A stretch of 60,088 nt of DNA from positions 1 through 60,088 of the forward strand of contig ONCO01000006.1 of NCBI GenBank assembly GCA_900316365.1, in the 5' to 3' direction. Below the pieces are notes generated by a model that was not told the origin of the DNA, searched no databases, and saw only the letters and a program-made list of their open reading frames with translations. The DNA is from an uncultured Erysipelotrichaceae bacterium. GTDB lineage: Bacteria; Bacillota_I; Bacilli_A; RFN20; CAG-826. The translations under genes and the position numbers were made by a program. Each line of letters starts with the position of its first letter. Positions within the stretch are counted from its first letter, which is position 1. Shown here piece by piece: positions 6,481 to 14,399 of this stretch.

Positions 6481-8148
6481 TTATTCGGCATTCATGATGA
6501 CCGGGATGATCATTGGGGAACGCTGGGTCTTGCGGTAGATGTATTTGGAGACCGCCGTTTTGACGGTGGACTTGATCTCGGAGAAGGTGACCTTCCTGAC
6601 CATCAATTCAGCGAGGGCGCTTTCGGCCTGCATCTGGGCGTGACGGACGACGTGCAAGGTCTCATTGGCCGCGAAGCCTCTGGTGTAGACAAGAGGTGGG
6701 ACCAAGAGCTTGTTTTTCTTGGAGTCGATGGTCAAAAGGACCGCGACCATGCCGTCGTTCTTCAAGATGTCACGGTCATTGATGACCGCGGAGGAAACGC
6801 CGTCTAAGTCGTTGCCGTCGATATAGACGTCATCAGCCTGGATATGTCCGCCTCTGGTGATCTTGTGGTTATAGAGCTGGATGGCATCGCCGTTATCGCA
6901 GATGAAGATGTGGTCGGCAGGCATACCTAAAGTCTGCGCGAGTTCGGCGTGGAGCTTAAGCATGCGGTATTCGCCATGGGCCGGCATGAAGTATTTCGGC
7001 CTCATGAGGGAAAGCATCAAGCGGAGTTCCTGACGGCATGGGTGGCCGGAGGAGTGGAGGGAGAAGGCGAGGGAGTTCTGTTTGACGTCCGCGCCTAATT
7101 TAACGAGTTTGTTGACGAGCTTATCGACAAGGGCTCCATTACCCGGGATTGGGTTAGAAGAGAAGATGACCGTGTCGCCTGGGAGAATGGAGATGTTGCG
7201 GTGATCGCCGTTGACGATACGGGAAAGAGCCGCCATGGATTCACCCTGGGAACCAGTGCAGAGAATGCAGATTTCGCTGGCCTTATAGCTTCTGACCATG
7301 GAGTCTTCGATGATGGAGTCGTTTGGAATCTTGATATAGCCATATTCCCTGGCGATGCCGACGACGTTGATCATGGAACGGCCGAGGATGCAGATCTTGC
7401 GTTTATGCTTAACGGCGACTTCGACGACCTGCTGGATACGGTTGATGTTGCTGGAGAAGGTCGAGACGATGATACGGCCGGGGGCTTTATCGAAGATGTC
7501 CTCAACGCCGCCTCTGACGGCGGTTTCGCTTGGGGTATAGCCTTCAAGCTCCGCGTTGGTGGAGTCGGCTAAAAGGAGGTCGACGCCTTCTGTGCCGATG
7601 CGCGCGACTTTGTCGAGTTCGAACTTCGGTCCGACTGGGGTTAAGTCGATCTTGAAGTCACCGGTATCGACGATGCGGCCCTGCTTGGTATCGACGCAGA
7701 TGCCAAAGGCATCAGGGATAGAGTGGGTGACGCGGAAGAAGGAGACGGTGAATTCATCGGCGACGCGGACGATGGAAGTTTCGTCGTATTCGACGATCTT
7801 GATGTTGTCTTTGATGCGGGCGTCTTCGAGCTTATGACGGATTAAAGCCGCGGCAAGACGCGGGGCATAGATGACAGGAACATAGACGCTGCGGATAAGG
7901 AATGGGATACCGCCGATATGGTCTTCGTGACCATGGGTGATGAAAAGCGCCTTGATCTTGGAACGGTTGTTCTTGAGATAGGTGTAATCTGGGATGACGT
8001 AGTCAACGCCTGGAAGGGTGGCTTCCGGGAATCTGACGCCGGCATCGAGCAAAATAATGGAACGGTCGCTTTCGACGACGTAGGTGTTCTTACCTACTTC
8101 GCCAAGACCTCCAAGGGCGTATACGTTAATTGGGGAATCATTGAGCAT
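6481..8148 (-). CDS. rnjA: Ribonuclease J
   Basis: The 555-residue protein is a metallo-beta-lactamase/beta-CASP nuclease. The zinc motif THGHEDHIGG is at 71-80, followed by the beta-CASP domain and a C-terminal domain. RNase J degrades and processes mRNA and rRNA 5' to 3', with endonucleolytic activity as well, and is central to mRNA turnover in Firmicutes. GAGG lies about eight bases before the ATG. The leader is about 80-90 bases, because the likely promoter sits inside the def terminator loop near 8245. Such a leader could allow autoregulation. rnjA could equally be rnjB; only one paralogue is visible here. maf follows immediately. Confidence 0.93.
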   Translation of the reverse strand: MLNDSPINVYALGGLGEVGKNTYVVESDRSIILLDAGVRFPEATLPGVDYVIPDYTYLKNNRSKIKALFITHGHEDHIGGIPFLIRSVYVPVIYAPRLAAALIRHKLEDARIKDNIKIVEYDETSIVRVADEFTVSFFRVTHSIPDAFGICVDTKQGRIVDTGDFKIDLTPVGPKFELDKVARIGTEGVDLLLADSTNAELEGYTPSETAVRGGVEDIFDKAPGRIIVSTFSSNINRIQQVVEVAVKHKRKICILGRSMINVVGIAREYGYIKIPNDSIIEDSMVRSYKASEICILCTGSQGESMAALSRIVNGDHRNISILPGDTVIFSSNPIPGNGALVDKLVNKLVKLGADVKQNSLAFSLHSSGHPCRQELRLMLSLMRPKYFMPAHGEYRMLKLHAELAQTLGMPADHIFICDNGDAIQLYNHKITRGGHIQADDVYIDGNDLDGVSSAVINDRDILKNDGMVAVLLTIDSKKNKLLVPPLVYTRGFAANETLHVVRHAQMQAESALAELMVRKVTFSEIKSTVKTAVSKYIYRKTQRSPMIIPVIMNAE

Positions 8149-8215
8149 GGCTGTTACCTCACACTGAAAAATACGGATAAAGAAGCATAAGCCGCCCCAA
8201 AACGAGCTTGGGCTA

Positions 8216-8264
8216 TGTAAAAACGGCTAACTTCTATGGTTACTATACCACGAAATTAGCCGTT
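8216..8264 (-). terminator. Terminator of def with an rnjA promoter box in its loop
   Basis: On the minus strand a perfect 9-bp stem (AACGGCTAA/TTAGCCGTT; 8256-8264 with 8222-8230) is followed by five T. The 25-base loop contains TGGTATAGT (242-250 within the 8 kb block), an extended -10 box that would start rnjA transcription. The same DNA may thus end one transcript and start the next. Confidence 0.55.
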
Positions 8265-8290
8265 GTCTTTATAAAGACACTTTTAAGCGG

Positions 8291-8848
8291 TTACACGCGA
8301 ACCGCGCCTTCGATAATTTTAAATGGATCGTTCTTGTCGATGCGGTCGTAGAAGAGGATTCCGTCAAGATGATCGATTTCGTGTTGGAGGACGATCGCGT
8401 CGTATCCGCGGGCGGTGATGTGCTCTTCTTTGCCGGTTAAGTCGTTATAGGCTTTGACGACGATCTTGAAGTCGCGATAGACGTAGCCGCGATGTTCTTC
8501 ATCGACGGAGAGGCAGCCTTCGCCACCTTCGAGGTAGGTCTTCTTGATGGAGTTGACGACGATCTTCGGGTTAACCAAAGCGTATTCGGTGACGCGTTCT
8601 GGTTCTTCCTCGGTTGGGTTGAAATAAGAGATGACGAGCATCCTTAAGTTCTTGCCGGCCTGAGGCGCGGCTAAACCAACGCCTTCCCTGACGGATGGAT
8701 GCTTCTCGCGGTATTCCGGATCCTGGGAAAGGTGGAGGTAGTCCATCATCTCAACTAAGAATTGATGGTTTTCTTCAGATAATGGGAGTGGGACTTCTTT
8801 GCATTTCTCCCTGAGTTTTGGGTTTGTGTCTTTAGTGATTTTCAGCAT
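8291..8848 (-). CDS. def: Peptide deformylase
   Basis: The 185-residue enzyme removes the formyl group from the initiator methionine of new proteins. All three metal-site motifs are present: GVGLAAPQ, EGCLSV with the metal cysteine, and QHEIDHLDG with the two metal histidines and catalytic glutamate. The insertion between motifs and the length fit the longer Gram-positive type. I chose the ATG at 8848 (MLKITKDTN). The upstream TTG at 8857 overlaps the -10 box TGTATAAT, so it cannot be in the mRNA. The box ends eight bases before this ATG, making the mRNA leaderless, which suits a gene acting at protein N-termini. ylbF is divergent. Confidence 0.95.
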   Translation of the reverse strand: MLKITKDTNPKLREKCKEVPLPLSEENHQFLVEMMDYLHLSQDPEYREKHPSVREGVGLAAPQAGKNLRMLVISYFNPTEEEPERVTEYALVNPKIVVNSIKKTYLEGGEGCLSVDEEHRGYVYRDFKIVVKAYNDLTGKEEHITARGYDAIVLQHEIDHLDGILFYDRIDKNDPFKIIEGAVRV

Positions 8849-8856
8849 ACGCCGCA

Positions 8857-8862
8857 ATTATA
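8857..8862 (-). promoter_or_regulatory. def: -10 box of leaderless def
   Basis: TATAAT, preceded by TG, ends eight bases before the ATG at 8848. It fixes that start over the TTG at 8857. Confidence 0.65.
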
Positions 8863-8920
8863 CACCAGTGTCGTTTTCTTTCTTTAGGAAAGCGCCTCTT
8901 TTTGTTGCATAATAAAGCGC

Positions 8921-9295
8921 ATGGAAGTCGAATTAGCAGAAAAACTAAGCGAATATCGTTCCATTTTGGAAAATGATCCGCGTATCAAAAAGCTTGAGGA
9001 AATTGAGTCTTCTTTATCTAAAGACGAAGAGGTCAAAGCCTTATCCTTTGCTTTAAAGCAAAAGGAAGAGGAATTCGAAGAGGCGAGAAGCCATTATGGC
9101 GAGAAGTCTCCATTAAGCAAAGCGGCCCAGAAGAAACTCTATGAGGCGAAGCTAGCTTTAGACCAACATCCTTTAGTCGCTTCCTATAACAAAGCCTACA
9201 TCGCCGTGAAGGATCTCTACCTTTATATCGACGACATCCTTTTCTCTGATTTCAGGGCAAAGAAAGATTGCGCTTCGGAGGCTAAAGATGCTTAG
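8921..9295 (+). CDS. ylbF: YlbF/YmcA-family protein
   Basis: The 124-residue all-helical protein matches the YlbF/YmcA family (Ric complex). In Bacillus, Ric proteins bind RNase Y and steer mRNA processing, affecting competence, sporulation and biofilms. Heptad-rich helices span about 5-60, and a conserved-looking late segment LYLYIDDILFSDF closes the domain. The order ylbF, then rsmD (ylbH), then coaD (ylbI) is the Bacillus order, but ylbG is missing. CATAAT ends seven bases before the ATG and no Shine-Dalgarno is seen, so the operon mRNA is leaderless. It overlaps rsmD by eight bases. Confidence 0.8.
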   Translation: MEVELAEKLSEYRSILENDPRIKKLEEIESSLSKDEEVKALSFALKQKEEEFEEARSHYGEKSPLSKAAQKKLYEAKLALDQHPLVASYNKAYIAVKDLYLYIDDILFSDFRAKKDCASEAKDA

Positions 9296-9830
9296 GATCA
9301 GCGGCGGGAAATACCGTTCGAGGATCATCGAGACGCCTATTGAAGGAACCGTCCCGACCAAGAACCGCGTGCGAGAGGCCATGATGAATGCCCTCCAGAA
9401 CGACCTTCCTAATGGCGAGGTCTTAGACCTTTTCGCCGGAAGCGGGGCGTTAGGTATCGAAGGCTTATCTCGTGGAGCCAAATGCGCGGTCTTCGTTGAC
9501 CAGGCGCCTTTGGCCCAAAGGATCATCGCGAATAACCTAACGACTCTTAAGGCTGAGAATGCTACCTTGCTTAGATGTGACGCCTTATCCGCTTTGAAGA
9601 AATTGGCGGAAGAAAAGAGACGATTCGACGTCATCTTCCTCGATCCGCCTTATGCGATGCTCAATCTCTATCTCGATAGCGTCCGTTTAATCAGCGAGCT
9701 CGGCCTATTAAAAGAAGACGGCGCTTTAGTGGTGGAATATGAGGGGGACGCCCCTAGCGACTTCGCCGAATATAGCCGTCAAAGAATGTATAATTATGGC
9801 AGGACCCATGTCTTGCTATTGAGGAAATAA
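9288..9830 (+). CDS. rsmD: 16S rRNA (guanine-966-N2)-methyltransferase RsmD
   Basis: The 180-residue Rossmann-fold methyltransferase methylates G966 of 16S rRNA using S-adenosylmethionine. The opening LRISGGKYRSRII is typical. The SAM-binding motif DLFAGSGALGIE is near residues 46-57, and the amino-methylation motif FLDPPYA (DPPY) is near 121-127. The start overlaps the end of ylbF by eight bases and coaD follows after two bases, so translation is tightly coupled in this operon. Confidence 0.95.
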   Translation: MLRISGGKYRSRIIETPIEGTVPTKNRVREAMMNALQNDLPNGEVLDLFAGSGALGIEGLSRGAKCAVFVDQAPLAQRIIANNLTTLKAENATLLRCDALSALKKLAEEKRRFDVIFLDPPYAMLNLYLDSVRLISELGLLKEDGALVVEYEGDAPSDFAEYSRQRMYNYGRTHVLLLRK

Positions 9831-9832
9831 GT

Positions 9833-10306
9833 ATGAAGATTGCCGTTTATCCAGGATCATTCGACCCAATCACCAATGGTCACCTCGACATCTTGAAGCG
9901 CAGCCTCAAGATTTTCGATAAAGTCATCCTTCTCCTCGCGGTCAATCCGAAGAAGAAGAGCCGTTTCAGCGTTGAAGAACGCCTCGAGATGATGAGAGGC
10001 GCGGTCAAAGATTATCCAAACGTCGAAGTCGATTTCTTCGATGGCTTAACCGTCAAATATGCGGAGGAGCATGGCGCGAAGGCCCTTATCAGGGGTCTAC
10101 GTGCGGTCACCGATTTCGAATACGAATTCCAGCTTTCCGCCGGAAACGCATACGTTGATCCATCGATTGAGATGGTCTTCTTCATGGCGGGCAAGGAAAT
10201 GTCCTTCATCTCCTCCAGCATGGTCAACGAACTCGAAGAATCCGGAGTCGATGTCTCGGATCTCGTTCCGCCTTCGGTCATCGAAGCCTATAAGAAAAGC
10301 AAGTAA
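9833..10306 (+). CDS. coaD: Phosphopantetheine adenylyltransferase
   Basis: The 157-residue enzyme makes dephospho-CoA from 4'-phosphopantetheine and ATP, the penultimate step of coenzyme A synthesis. The nucleotidyltransferase motif PGSFDPITNGH (T/HxGH type) is at about 7-17. The ISSSMVNEL segment near 128-136 matches the second conserved ATP loop. The length is standard. It is the last gene of the ylbF-rsmD-coaD operon and is followed directly by a strong terminator. Confidence 0.96.
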   Translation: MKIAVYPGSFDPITNGHLDILKRSLKIFDKVILLLAVNPKKKSRFSVEERLEMMRGAVKDYPNVEVDFFDGLTVKYAEEHGAKALIRGLRAVTDFEYEFQLSAGNAYVDPSIEMVFFMAGKEMSFISSSMVNELEESGVDVSDLVPPSVIEAYKKSK

Positions 10307-10313
10307 GCTGAGG

Positions 10314-10339
10314 CGTCATCCTTGATGACGTCTTTTTTC
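10314..10339 (+). terminator. Terminator of the ylbF-rsmD-coaD operon
   Basis: CGTCATC and GATGACG pair around a 3-base loop, followed by TCTTTTTTCTT. Confidence 0.85.
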
Positions 10340-10386
10340 TTATTCATATCGTTTGGCTTTTTTCCTTTTGCCGTTAAACTTAGGCC

Positions 10387-10836
10387 ATGAGCAATTTAGA
10401 TGTGTCTGTAGTTAAATCGTTACTTACCGCCTCCAAAGGAGATGTAAGGGCCAACGTGCTTAATGCCTTCTCCTATATTAGGGAGAGTTTAGGAGTACAT
10501 TCCTGGGTAGGTTTATACCGTAAAGAGGATGACGGCCTCCATCTGTCTTATTTCTCTGGTTCGGTGGCTTGTTTGTTTATCGCCTTCGGTAAAGGCGTGG
10601 TAGGGGAGTCATACGAAAAAGGTGAGGAGATCTACGTCCCAGATGTCTCGACCTTAAAGAATTACATCGCCTGCGATGCTAGAAGCAAAAGCGAGTATGT
10701 TGTGCCTGTGGTTAAGAATGGCGAAATCAAAGCCATCTTCGACATCGACAGCAATCTCCTTGACGGCTTAAAAGACGATGTCCCGGCCTTAAGGGAAATC
10801 TCTCTTTTGTTAGGCGAACTGTTGAGTGACTTCTAA
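10387..10836 (+). CDS. GAF-domain protein, free methionine-R-sulfoxide reductase-like
   Basis: The 149-residue single GAF domain matches free methionine-(R)-sulfoxide reductase (fRMsr, YebR/YtsP type). FSGSVAC (about 57-63), GKGVVGES and the catalytic-site segment YIACDARSKSEYVVPV (about 97-112) align with it. In known enzymes three cysteines take part. Here two remain (in VAC and IACD), while the GVCG cysteine is replaced in GVVG, so one resolving cysteine is missing. It would repair oxidised free methionine in the cytoplasm. TAAACT ends six bases before the ATG without a Shine-Dalgarno, so the mRNA appears leaderless. Confidence 0.8.
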   Translation: MSNLDVSVVKSLLTASKGDVRANVLNAFSYIRESLGVHSWVGLYRKEDDGLHLSYFSGSVACLFIAFGKGVVGESYEKGEEIYVPDVSTLKNYIACDARSKSEYVVPVVKNGEIKAIFDIDSNLLDGLKDDVPALREISLLLGELLSDF

Positions 10837-10861
10837 CCTATTATATTTATATATAAAGAAA

Positions 10862-10888
10862 GCCCGAGCGTGATGCCCGGGCATTTTT
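10862..10888. terminator. Bidirectional terminator
   Basis: GCCCG and CGGGC pair with T-rich sequence on each side. It lies between the convergent GAF and thioredoxin-like genes. Confidence 0.75.
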
Positions 10889-10900
10889 CTTATTTAGCAA

Positions 10901-11836
10901 TTAGGCCTTGCGGTAGTTGCTGGAGAATGGGTTGTCGGAGCTGCCGTTCTGGTGGTTCCACATATCCATGAGGACACTGGCCTTTTCGAAACGGGAAGAG
11001 CCATCGACGCCGAAGAGGACTTCGGAGATACCCTGACGGCCTTTGATGTTGGAGCCGTAACGGGTAAGCTGCATGGCTTCGTCGGTGTAGTCGACGAGCA
11101 TGATGGTTGGAACGGCGAAGTTGGTCTTATCGGCCTTGGTGAAGTACTCGTAGTTGGTCTTGGAGACGTTCTTGTTGGCCTTGTAAGGGGTGAGTTCGGT
11201 GAGACGGGAACCAGCTTCTTCGAAGAAGTCGAGGTGGTTGTCGAGGTAACGCTTGAAGGCGTTGGTCTCATCGGCGTAGTTGTCGTCAGTGGAGGATTCT
11301 TCATCGGTGAAGATGGTGTGAATCCTGAATGGGAGATCCTGTTTGACGCCGTTGACGGTGGTTTCGGCAGGAACGAAGGAGTTGAGGGAGGTGTTCTTGC
11401 CCCAGTTATCGTGTAAGGTCTTGAAGGCTTCCTGGATCTCAGTGCAGACGGAGCAGTCTTCTTTAACGAAGACGAGGAAGTATTTCATGCCGTATTCGCC
11501 GACATCTTCGGTGTAATCAGCATAGCTGAAGTCTTCTTTATCTTCGAAGTTGGAGTTCTTAGCGATGGATTCGGTGATCTTGTCGGCATGGGAAGCGGTG
11601 AGCGCTTTTTCCTTGTCGATGTCATACATGAGCTCGCCTTCGAGGGAGAGTTTGTAAGCGGCGTAGTAGTTCTCCTGGCCAACGCCGAGGGAACCAAGCC
11701 ATTTGCTGAAGCTCGGAATCGCGAAGATAATCGCGAAGATTGCACCGACGATTAAGAGCGGCTGGACCCACGCGGTTTCCTTGATCCAGCGCCAAATTCT
11801 GGCGAAGAAAGCGCCAATTGCTTTTAAAATTTTCAT
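10901..11836 (-). CDS. Membrane-anchored thioredoxin-like protein
   Basis: The 311-residue protein has an amphipathic N-terminus, one membrane helix (about 26-42) and a large extracytoplasmic part. KYFLVFVKEDCSVCTEI (about 118-134) looks like the first strand and active site of a thioredoxin fold, with the CxxC at C128 and C131. VPTIMLVDY further on fits the cis-proline strand. An oxidoreductase or bacteriocin-biogenesis-like thiol role outside the membrane is inferred. No DsbB or CcdA partner is nearby. GGAGG lies seven bases before the ATG, and the promoter is at 11884-11912. A short palindrome (CTGTTTATAAATAAACAG, near 11852-11869) sits in the leader. Confidence 0.65.
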   Translation of the reverse strand: MKILKAIGAFFARIWRWIKETAWVQPLLIVGAIFAIIFAIPSFSKWLGSLGVGQENYYAAYKLSLEGELMYDIDKEKALTASHADKITESIAKNSNFEDKEDFSYADYTEDVGEYGMKYFLVFVKEDCSVCTEIQEAFKTLHDNWGKNTSLNSFVPAETTVNGVKQDLPFRIHTIFTDEESSTDDNYADETNAFKRYLDNHLDFFEEAGSRLTELTPYKANKNVSKTNYEYFTKADKTNFAVPTIMLVDYTDEAMQLTRYGSNIKGRQGISEVLFGVDGSSRFEKASVLMDMWNHQNGSSDNPFSSNYRKA

Positions 11837-11883
11837 CTAAAGCCTCCGGAAAAGACACCTGTTTATTTATAAACAGCGCGGTT

Positions 11884-11912
11884 ATTGTATCATCGACCCC
11901 CCAAAGGGGCAA
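11884..11912 (-). promoter_or_regulatory. Promoter of the thioredoxin-like gene
   Basis: On the minus strand TTGCCC (11907-11912), 17 bp and TACAAT (11884-11889, extended by TG) precede the gene by about 48 bases. Confidence 0.65.
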
Positions 11913-12050
11913 TAAAGAAGTCAGGATAGTTGCAACTTTTTCTGACTTGAAGTCTGATTAGCAAAATCGCCCAACTATAATAGCGTTCTTATTAATGAAT
12001 GTCTCCTGTTATTTGCATACGCGAAAGCGCACACAACGCGCGTGCCCACC

Positions 12051-12078
12051 TTGAACCACGAAACTAGATTGCTATAAT
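12051..12078 (+). promoter_or_regulatory. Promoter of the YitT-family gene
   Basis: TTGAAC (12051-12056), 16 bp and TGCTATAAT (ending 12078) precede the ATG at 12090 by 11 bases, so only a few leader bases are transcribed. In 11837-12089 I otherwise see no gene. Confidence 0.75.
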
Positions 12079-12089
12079 CATTCTCGCTT

Positions 12090-13172
12090 ATGGAAAACGG
12101 CAGGAAAACTTTCGTAGAAAAATACCGCAGCTGGGCCTACCAGCACTTGGTCCTAAAAAGAGTCCTAGAGTATGGCTGGCTCTTCCTCGTCTCCACGGTT
12201 GGCGCTTTTATCTTCGCCTTCTCTTTCCGTGTTTTCCTTCAGCCTGACGTCAAAGCGATCGGCGATGCCGTTACCGCGAATGAAGTAGGGGTGCCAGTCC
12301 AGATCATCATCTCTGGTGGCGTCTCTGGTATTTCCCAGAACCTCGCCCTTCTTTTGCTCCTGGTTTGCCGTAATCTCGGCGATGCGGGCATGGCTTTCTA
12401 TAACGGGGCCGAAACCAACGTCTTCCCAATTCTTTATTTCGTCCTCAACATCCCTCTCTTTGTCATCGCTTGGAAGGGAATCGGCAAACGTTTCGCGGTC
12501 TTCACCTTAATCAATGTCATTGAGGTTTCTGTATTGACCCGTTTATTCGTCGAATGGGATTTTACCTTCAGGCTCTACCAATTTATCTTTGAGCATGGCG
12601 GCGGATTCTTCGGCCGCGCCTTCTTCGCCGGCGTTTTAACCGGTCTAGCCAGCGCGAGTGCCTTTAAGTTTGATTTCTCTAATGGTGGCATGGATATCGT
12701 CGCCTATTACTTCGCCCTTCGTAAGAACACTTCCGTCGGCAAATACACGACCGGCATCAACATCGTTACCATTCTCTTCTATACCGTTCTCTCCGGCTTC
12801 ATCAATTACTGGCACGGAGATGGCATGATCGCGATTATCGGCGGCGTTATGTTCTCCGTCGTTTATCTCTTCGTCGCGGCCTTCGTCATTGACTTCATTA
12901 ATGTCCGTAACAAGAAGGTTGAGCTTAAGATCGTCACCTCGATGCCTGAGCTTAGCAAGATCCTCTTATTGAACGTTCCTCATGGGCAGACGCTTGTAGA
13001 TGCGGTGGGTGGCTTCACCGGAGCTAAACGCACCATCATCACCATGGTTATTTCTTCCTTTGAGGTCAATTCCGTCGTTAAAGAAGTGCAGCTTGAAGAT
13101 CCGAACGCCTTCATCCAGGTCGTTCCTCTCTCCCAGGTTTACGGTCACTTCTTCATGAAGCCGATCCGTTAA
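12090..13172 (+). CDS. YitT-family membrane protein (DUF161/DUF2179)
   Basis: The 360-residue protein has about six membrane helices in the first 265 residues, with typical YitT segments such as SGGVSGISQNLALLL (about 72-86) and NGGMDIVAYYFALR. A cytoplasmic DUF2179 domain (about 275-358) follows, containing HGQTLVDAVGGFTGAKRTII. YitT proteins are widespread in Firmicutes and remain without a firm function. Transport or coupling to a small ligand is suspected because DUF2179 resembles nucleotide- or amino-acid-binding regulatory domains. Here the N-terminal helix begins unusually late. The mRNA has almost no leader and no Shine-Dalgarno. A terminator follows. Confidence 0.85.
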   Translation: MENGRKTFVEKYRSWAYQHLVLKRVLEYGWLFLVSTVGAFIFAFSFRVFLQPDVKAIGDAVTANEVGVPVQIIISGGVSGISQNLALLLLLVCRNLGDAGMAFYNGAETNVFPILYFVLNIPLFVIAWKGIGKRFAVFTLINVIEVSVLTRLFVEWDFTFRLYQFIFEHGGGFFGRAFFAGVLTGLASASAFKFDFSNGGMDIVAYYFALRKNTSVGKYTTGINIVTILFYTVLSGFINYWHGDGMIAIIGGVMFSVVYLFVAAFVIDFINVRNKKVELKIVTSMPELSKILLLNVPHGQTLVDAVGGFTGAKRTIITMVISSFEVNSVVKEVQLEDPNAFIQVVPLSQVYGHFFMKPIR

Positions 13173-13188
13173 GGAAAACGAAAAAATA

Positions 13189-13212
13189 GCCCTGCTTAGC
13201 CAGGGCTTTTTA
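13189..13212. terminator. Bidirectional terminator after the YitT gene
   Basis: AGCCCTG and CAGGGCT pair around a 6-base loop, followed by TTTTTAT. A-rich sequence on the other side serves the minus-strand gene. Confidence 0.85.
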
Positions 13213-13225
13213 TATACAAAGTGGC

Positions 13226-14098
13226 CTATTTTCTCAATCGATCAAGCTCGATGAAGAAGCCGCTTGGGTCATTGTCGAGCATGATGGAAAGAAGGGAGAA
13301 GTTCCCATCTTCATCTAGGTAATTATCAGAAAGAATATCGATGGTTTTGACTGGGTCATCGACTTGGAGTTTATCGACGGTTATGGAACGTTTTTCGGGG
13401 ACGTCATAGGTCGAAATGGTGACTTTTCTATATTTGCCATCCTTGCCTTGGAGGAACAATTCCTCGTAGCCGGAATAGAGTTCTAAGAAGGTGGTTAAAT
13501 CCTCTTTCGAGACGGCGATAGCCTCATTCTTAAATCTCTTGGTTTTGCCAGTGGCTTCGTTGGAAAGATTTAAGGATGCCTTAGGGGTTTTCTTCCTTTT
13601 CGTCGGAACGAAGAAATTATCAACGCAGTGGGTGCCGTTAACGATTTTTAGGTCATATGTTTCCGAGGCGTTAATCTTTTTGGCCTTTTCCTCGAAGAGT
13701 TTTTCTGACCCCTTTAATGGGTATTCGAAATAGGACACGGGTTTATTGTCTACCATCCCATTGATGCGGAGGCCTTTAAGGAAATAGACGTCTCCTCCTT
13801 GGTGGGTTCTAACAACTTTTGCATATGGTTTTTCGAGATGAATGACCTTTGATCGGTTGTTCTTTAAGGCCTTGCTTAGCCTTATGGTCAAAATGGTGCG
13901 GATTATCGGAGGAATAGCAAAAGCGATAGGGAGAGCGATTTTAAACCAAAGCTTGCCTGGAGCGAGGGAAAGAAAGAGGGAAGAAAGAGTGACGACGATG
14001 CAAATAAGAGTGGTGACATCGTAAGTGAAATAGGCGGATACGATCGAAGCGATTTGCTTCGCATCTCGACCCTCGACGTAGGCTTTTTGCTGCTTCAT
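13226..14098 (-). CDS. Hypothetical membrane protein with two helices and a cytoplasmic tail
   Basis: With the start at 14098 (MKQQKAYVEGRDAKQ) the protein is 290 residues. It has two hydrophobic segments (about 28-45 and 50-70), then a long soluble part rich in lysine. I do not recognise the family. The frame continues upstream to 14299, but that part reads through tRNA-Ser(CGA) and is spurious. TATAAT at 14105-14110 ends six bases before the chosen ATG, giving a leaderless mRNA and fixing the start. Confidence 0.65.
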   Translation of the reverse strand: MKQQKAYVEGRDAKQIASIVSAYFTYDVTTLICIVVTLSSLFLSLAPGKLWFKIALPIAFAIPPIIRTILTIRLSKALKNNRSKVIHLEKPYAKVVRTHQGGDVYFLKGLRINGMVDNKPVSYFEYPLKGSEKLFEEKAKKINASETYDLKIVNGTHCVDNFFVPTKRKKTPKASLNLSNEATGKTKRFKNEAIAVSKEDLTTFLELYSGYEELFLQGKDGKYRKVTISTYDVPEKRSITVDKLQVDDPVKTIDILSDNYLDEDGNFSLLSIMLDNDPSGFFIELDRLRK

Positions 14099-14104
14099 AA
14101 GGAG

Positions 14105-14110
14105 ATTATA
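14105..14110 (-). promoter_or_regulatory. -10 box that fixes the start at 14098
   Basis: A perfect TATAAT on the minus strand ends six bases before ATG 14098. The -35 region is weak. Confidence 0.65.
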
Positions 14111-14186
14111 GTCGACTGAAGTGGGCATTACCTTATCTTCATAAAGAAAACGCCCCTGAAGATATATCAAGGGCGTATTTATCAAA

Positions 14187-14278
14187 TGGCGGAGAAATAG
14201 GGATTCGAACCCTAGCAGGAGCGTGGCCCCTCTATCAGTTTTCGAAACTGACCCCTTCAACCACTTGGGTATTTCTCC
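14187..14278 (-). tRNA. tRNA-Ser (anticodon CGA)
   Basis: The acceptor stem is GGAGAAA/TTTCTCC with a G discriminator and encoded CCA (14187-14189). The anticodon arm TCAGT-TTCGAAA-ACTGA gives CGA. A long variable arm and a T arm GGTTCGAATCC are present. It reads UCG codons. Confidence 0.95.
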
Positions 14279-14289
14279 GGGCGAAGAGG

Positions 14290-14318
14290 ATTTTATCACC
14301 CCGCCGAGATTAGGACAA
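14290..14318 (-). promoter_or_regulatory. Promoter of tRNA-Ser(CGA)
   Basis: TTGTCC (14313-14318), 17 bp and TAAAAT with TG extension (14290-14295) precede the tRNA, whose first base is at 14278. Confidence 0.8.
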
Positions 14319-14373
14319 CGAGAAGAATAGCATCGCCGTCAAAGAGGCGAAAAAGCGAACATATTTCTCGGTT

Positions 14374-14393
14374 TACCACAAATGTGGTAGACT
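14374..14393 (+). promoter_or_regulatory. Leaderless promoter overlapped by a 16-bp palindrome
   Basis: TACCACAAATGTGGTA (14374-14389) is a perfect palindrome. Its right arm is the extended part of the -10 box TGGTAGACT (ending 14393), six bases before the ATG at 14400. A protein bound there would block polymerase directly. Confidence 0.55.
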
Positions 14394-14399
14394 CTTGCT

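Noticed and set aside
8849..8857. TTG start nine bases upstream of the def ATG
   Set aside because: It overlaps the -10 box, so it is not transcribed.
14099..14299. N-terminal extension of the minus-strand membrane gene
   Set aside because: It is translated from tRNA-Ser(CGA) and lies upstream of the TATAAT that starts the real mRNA.
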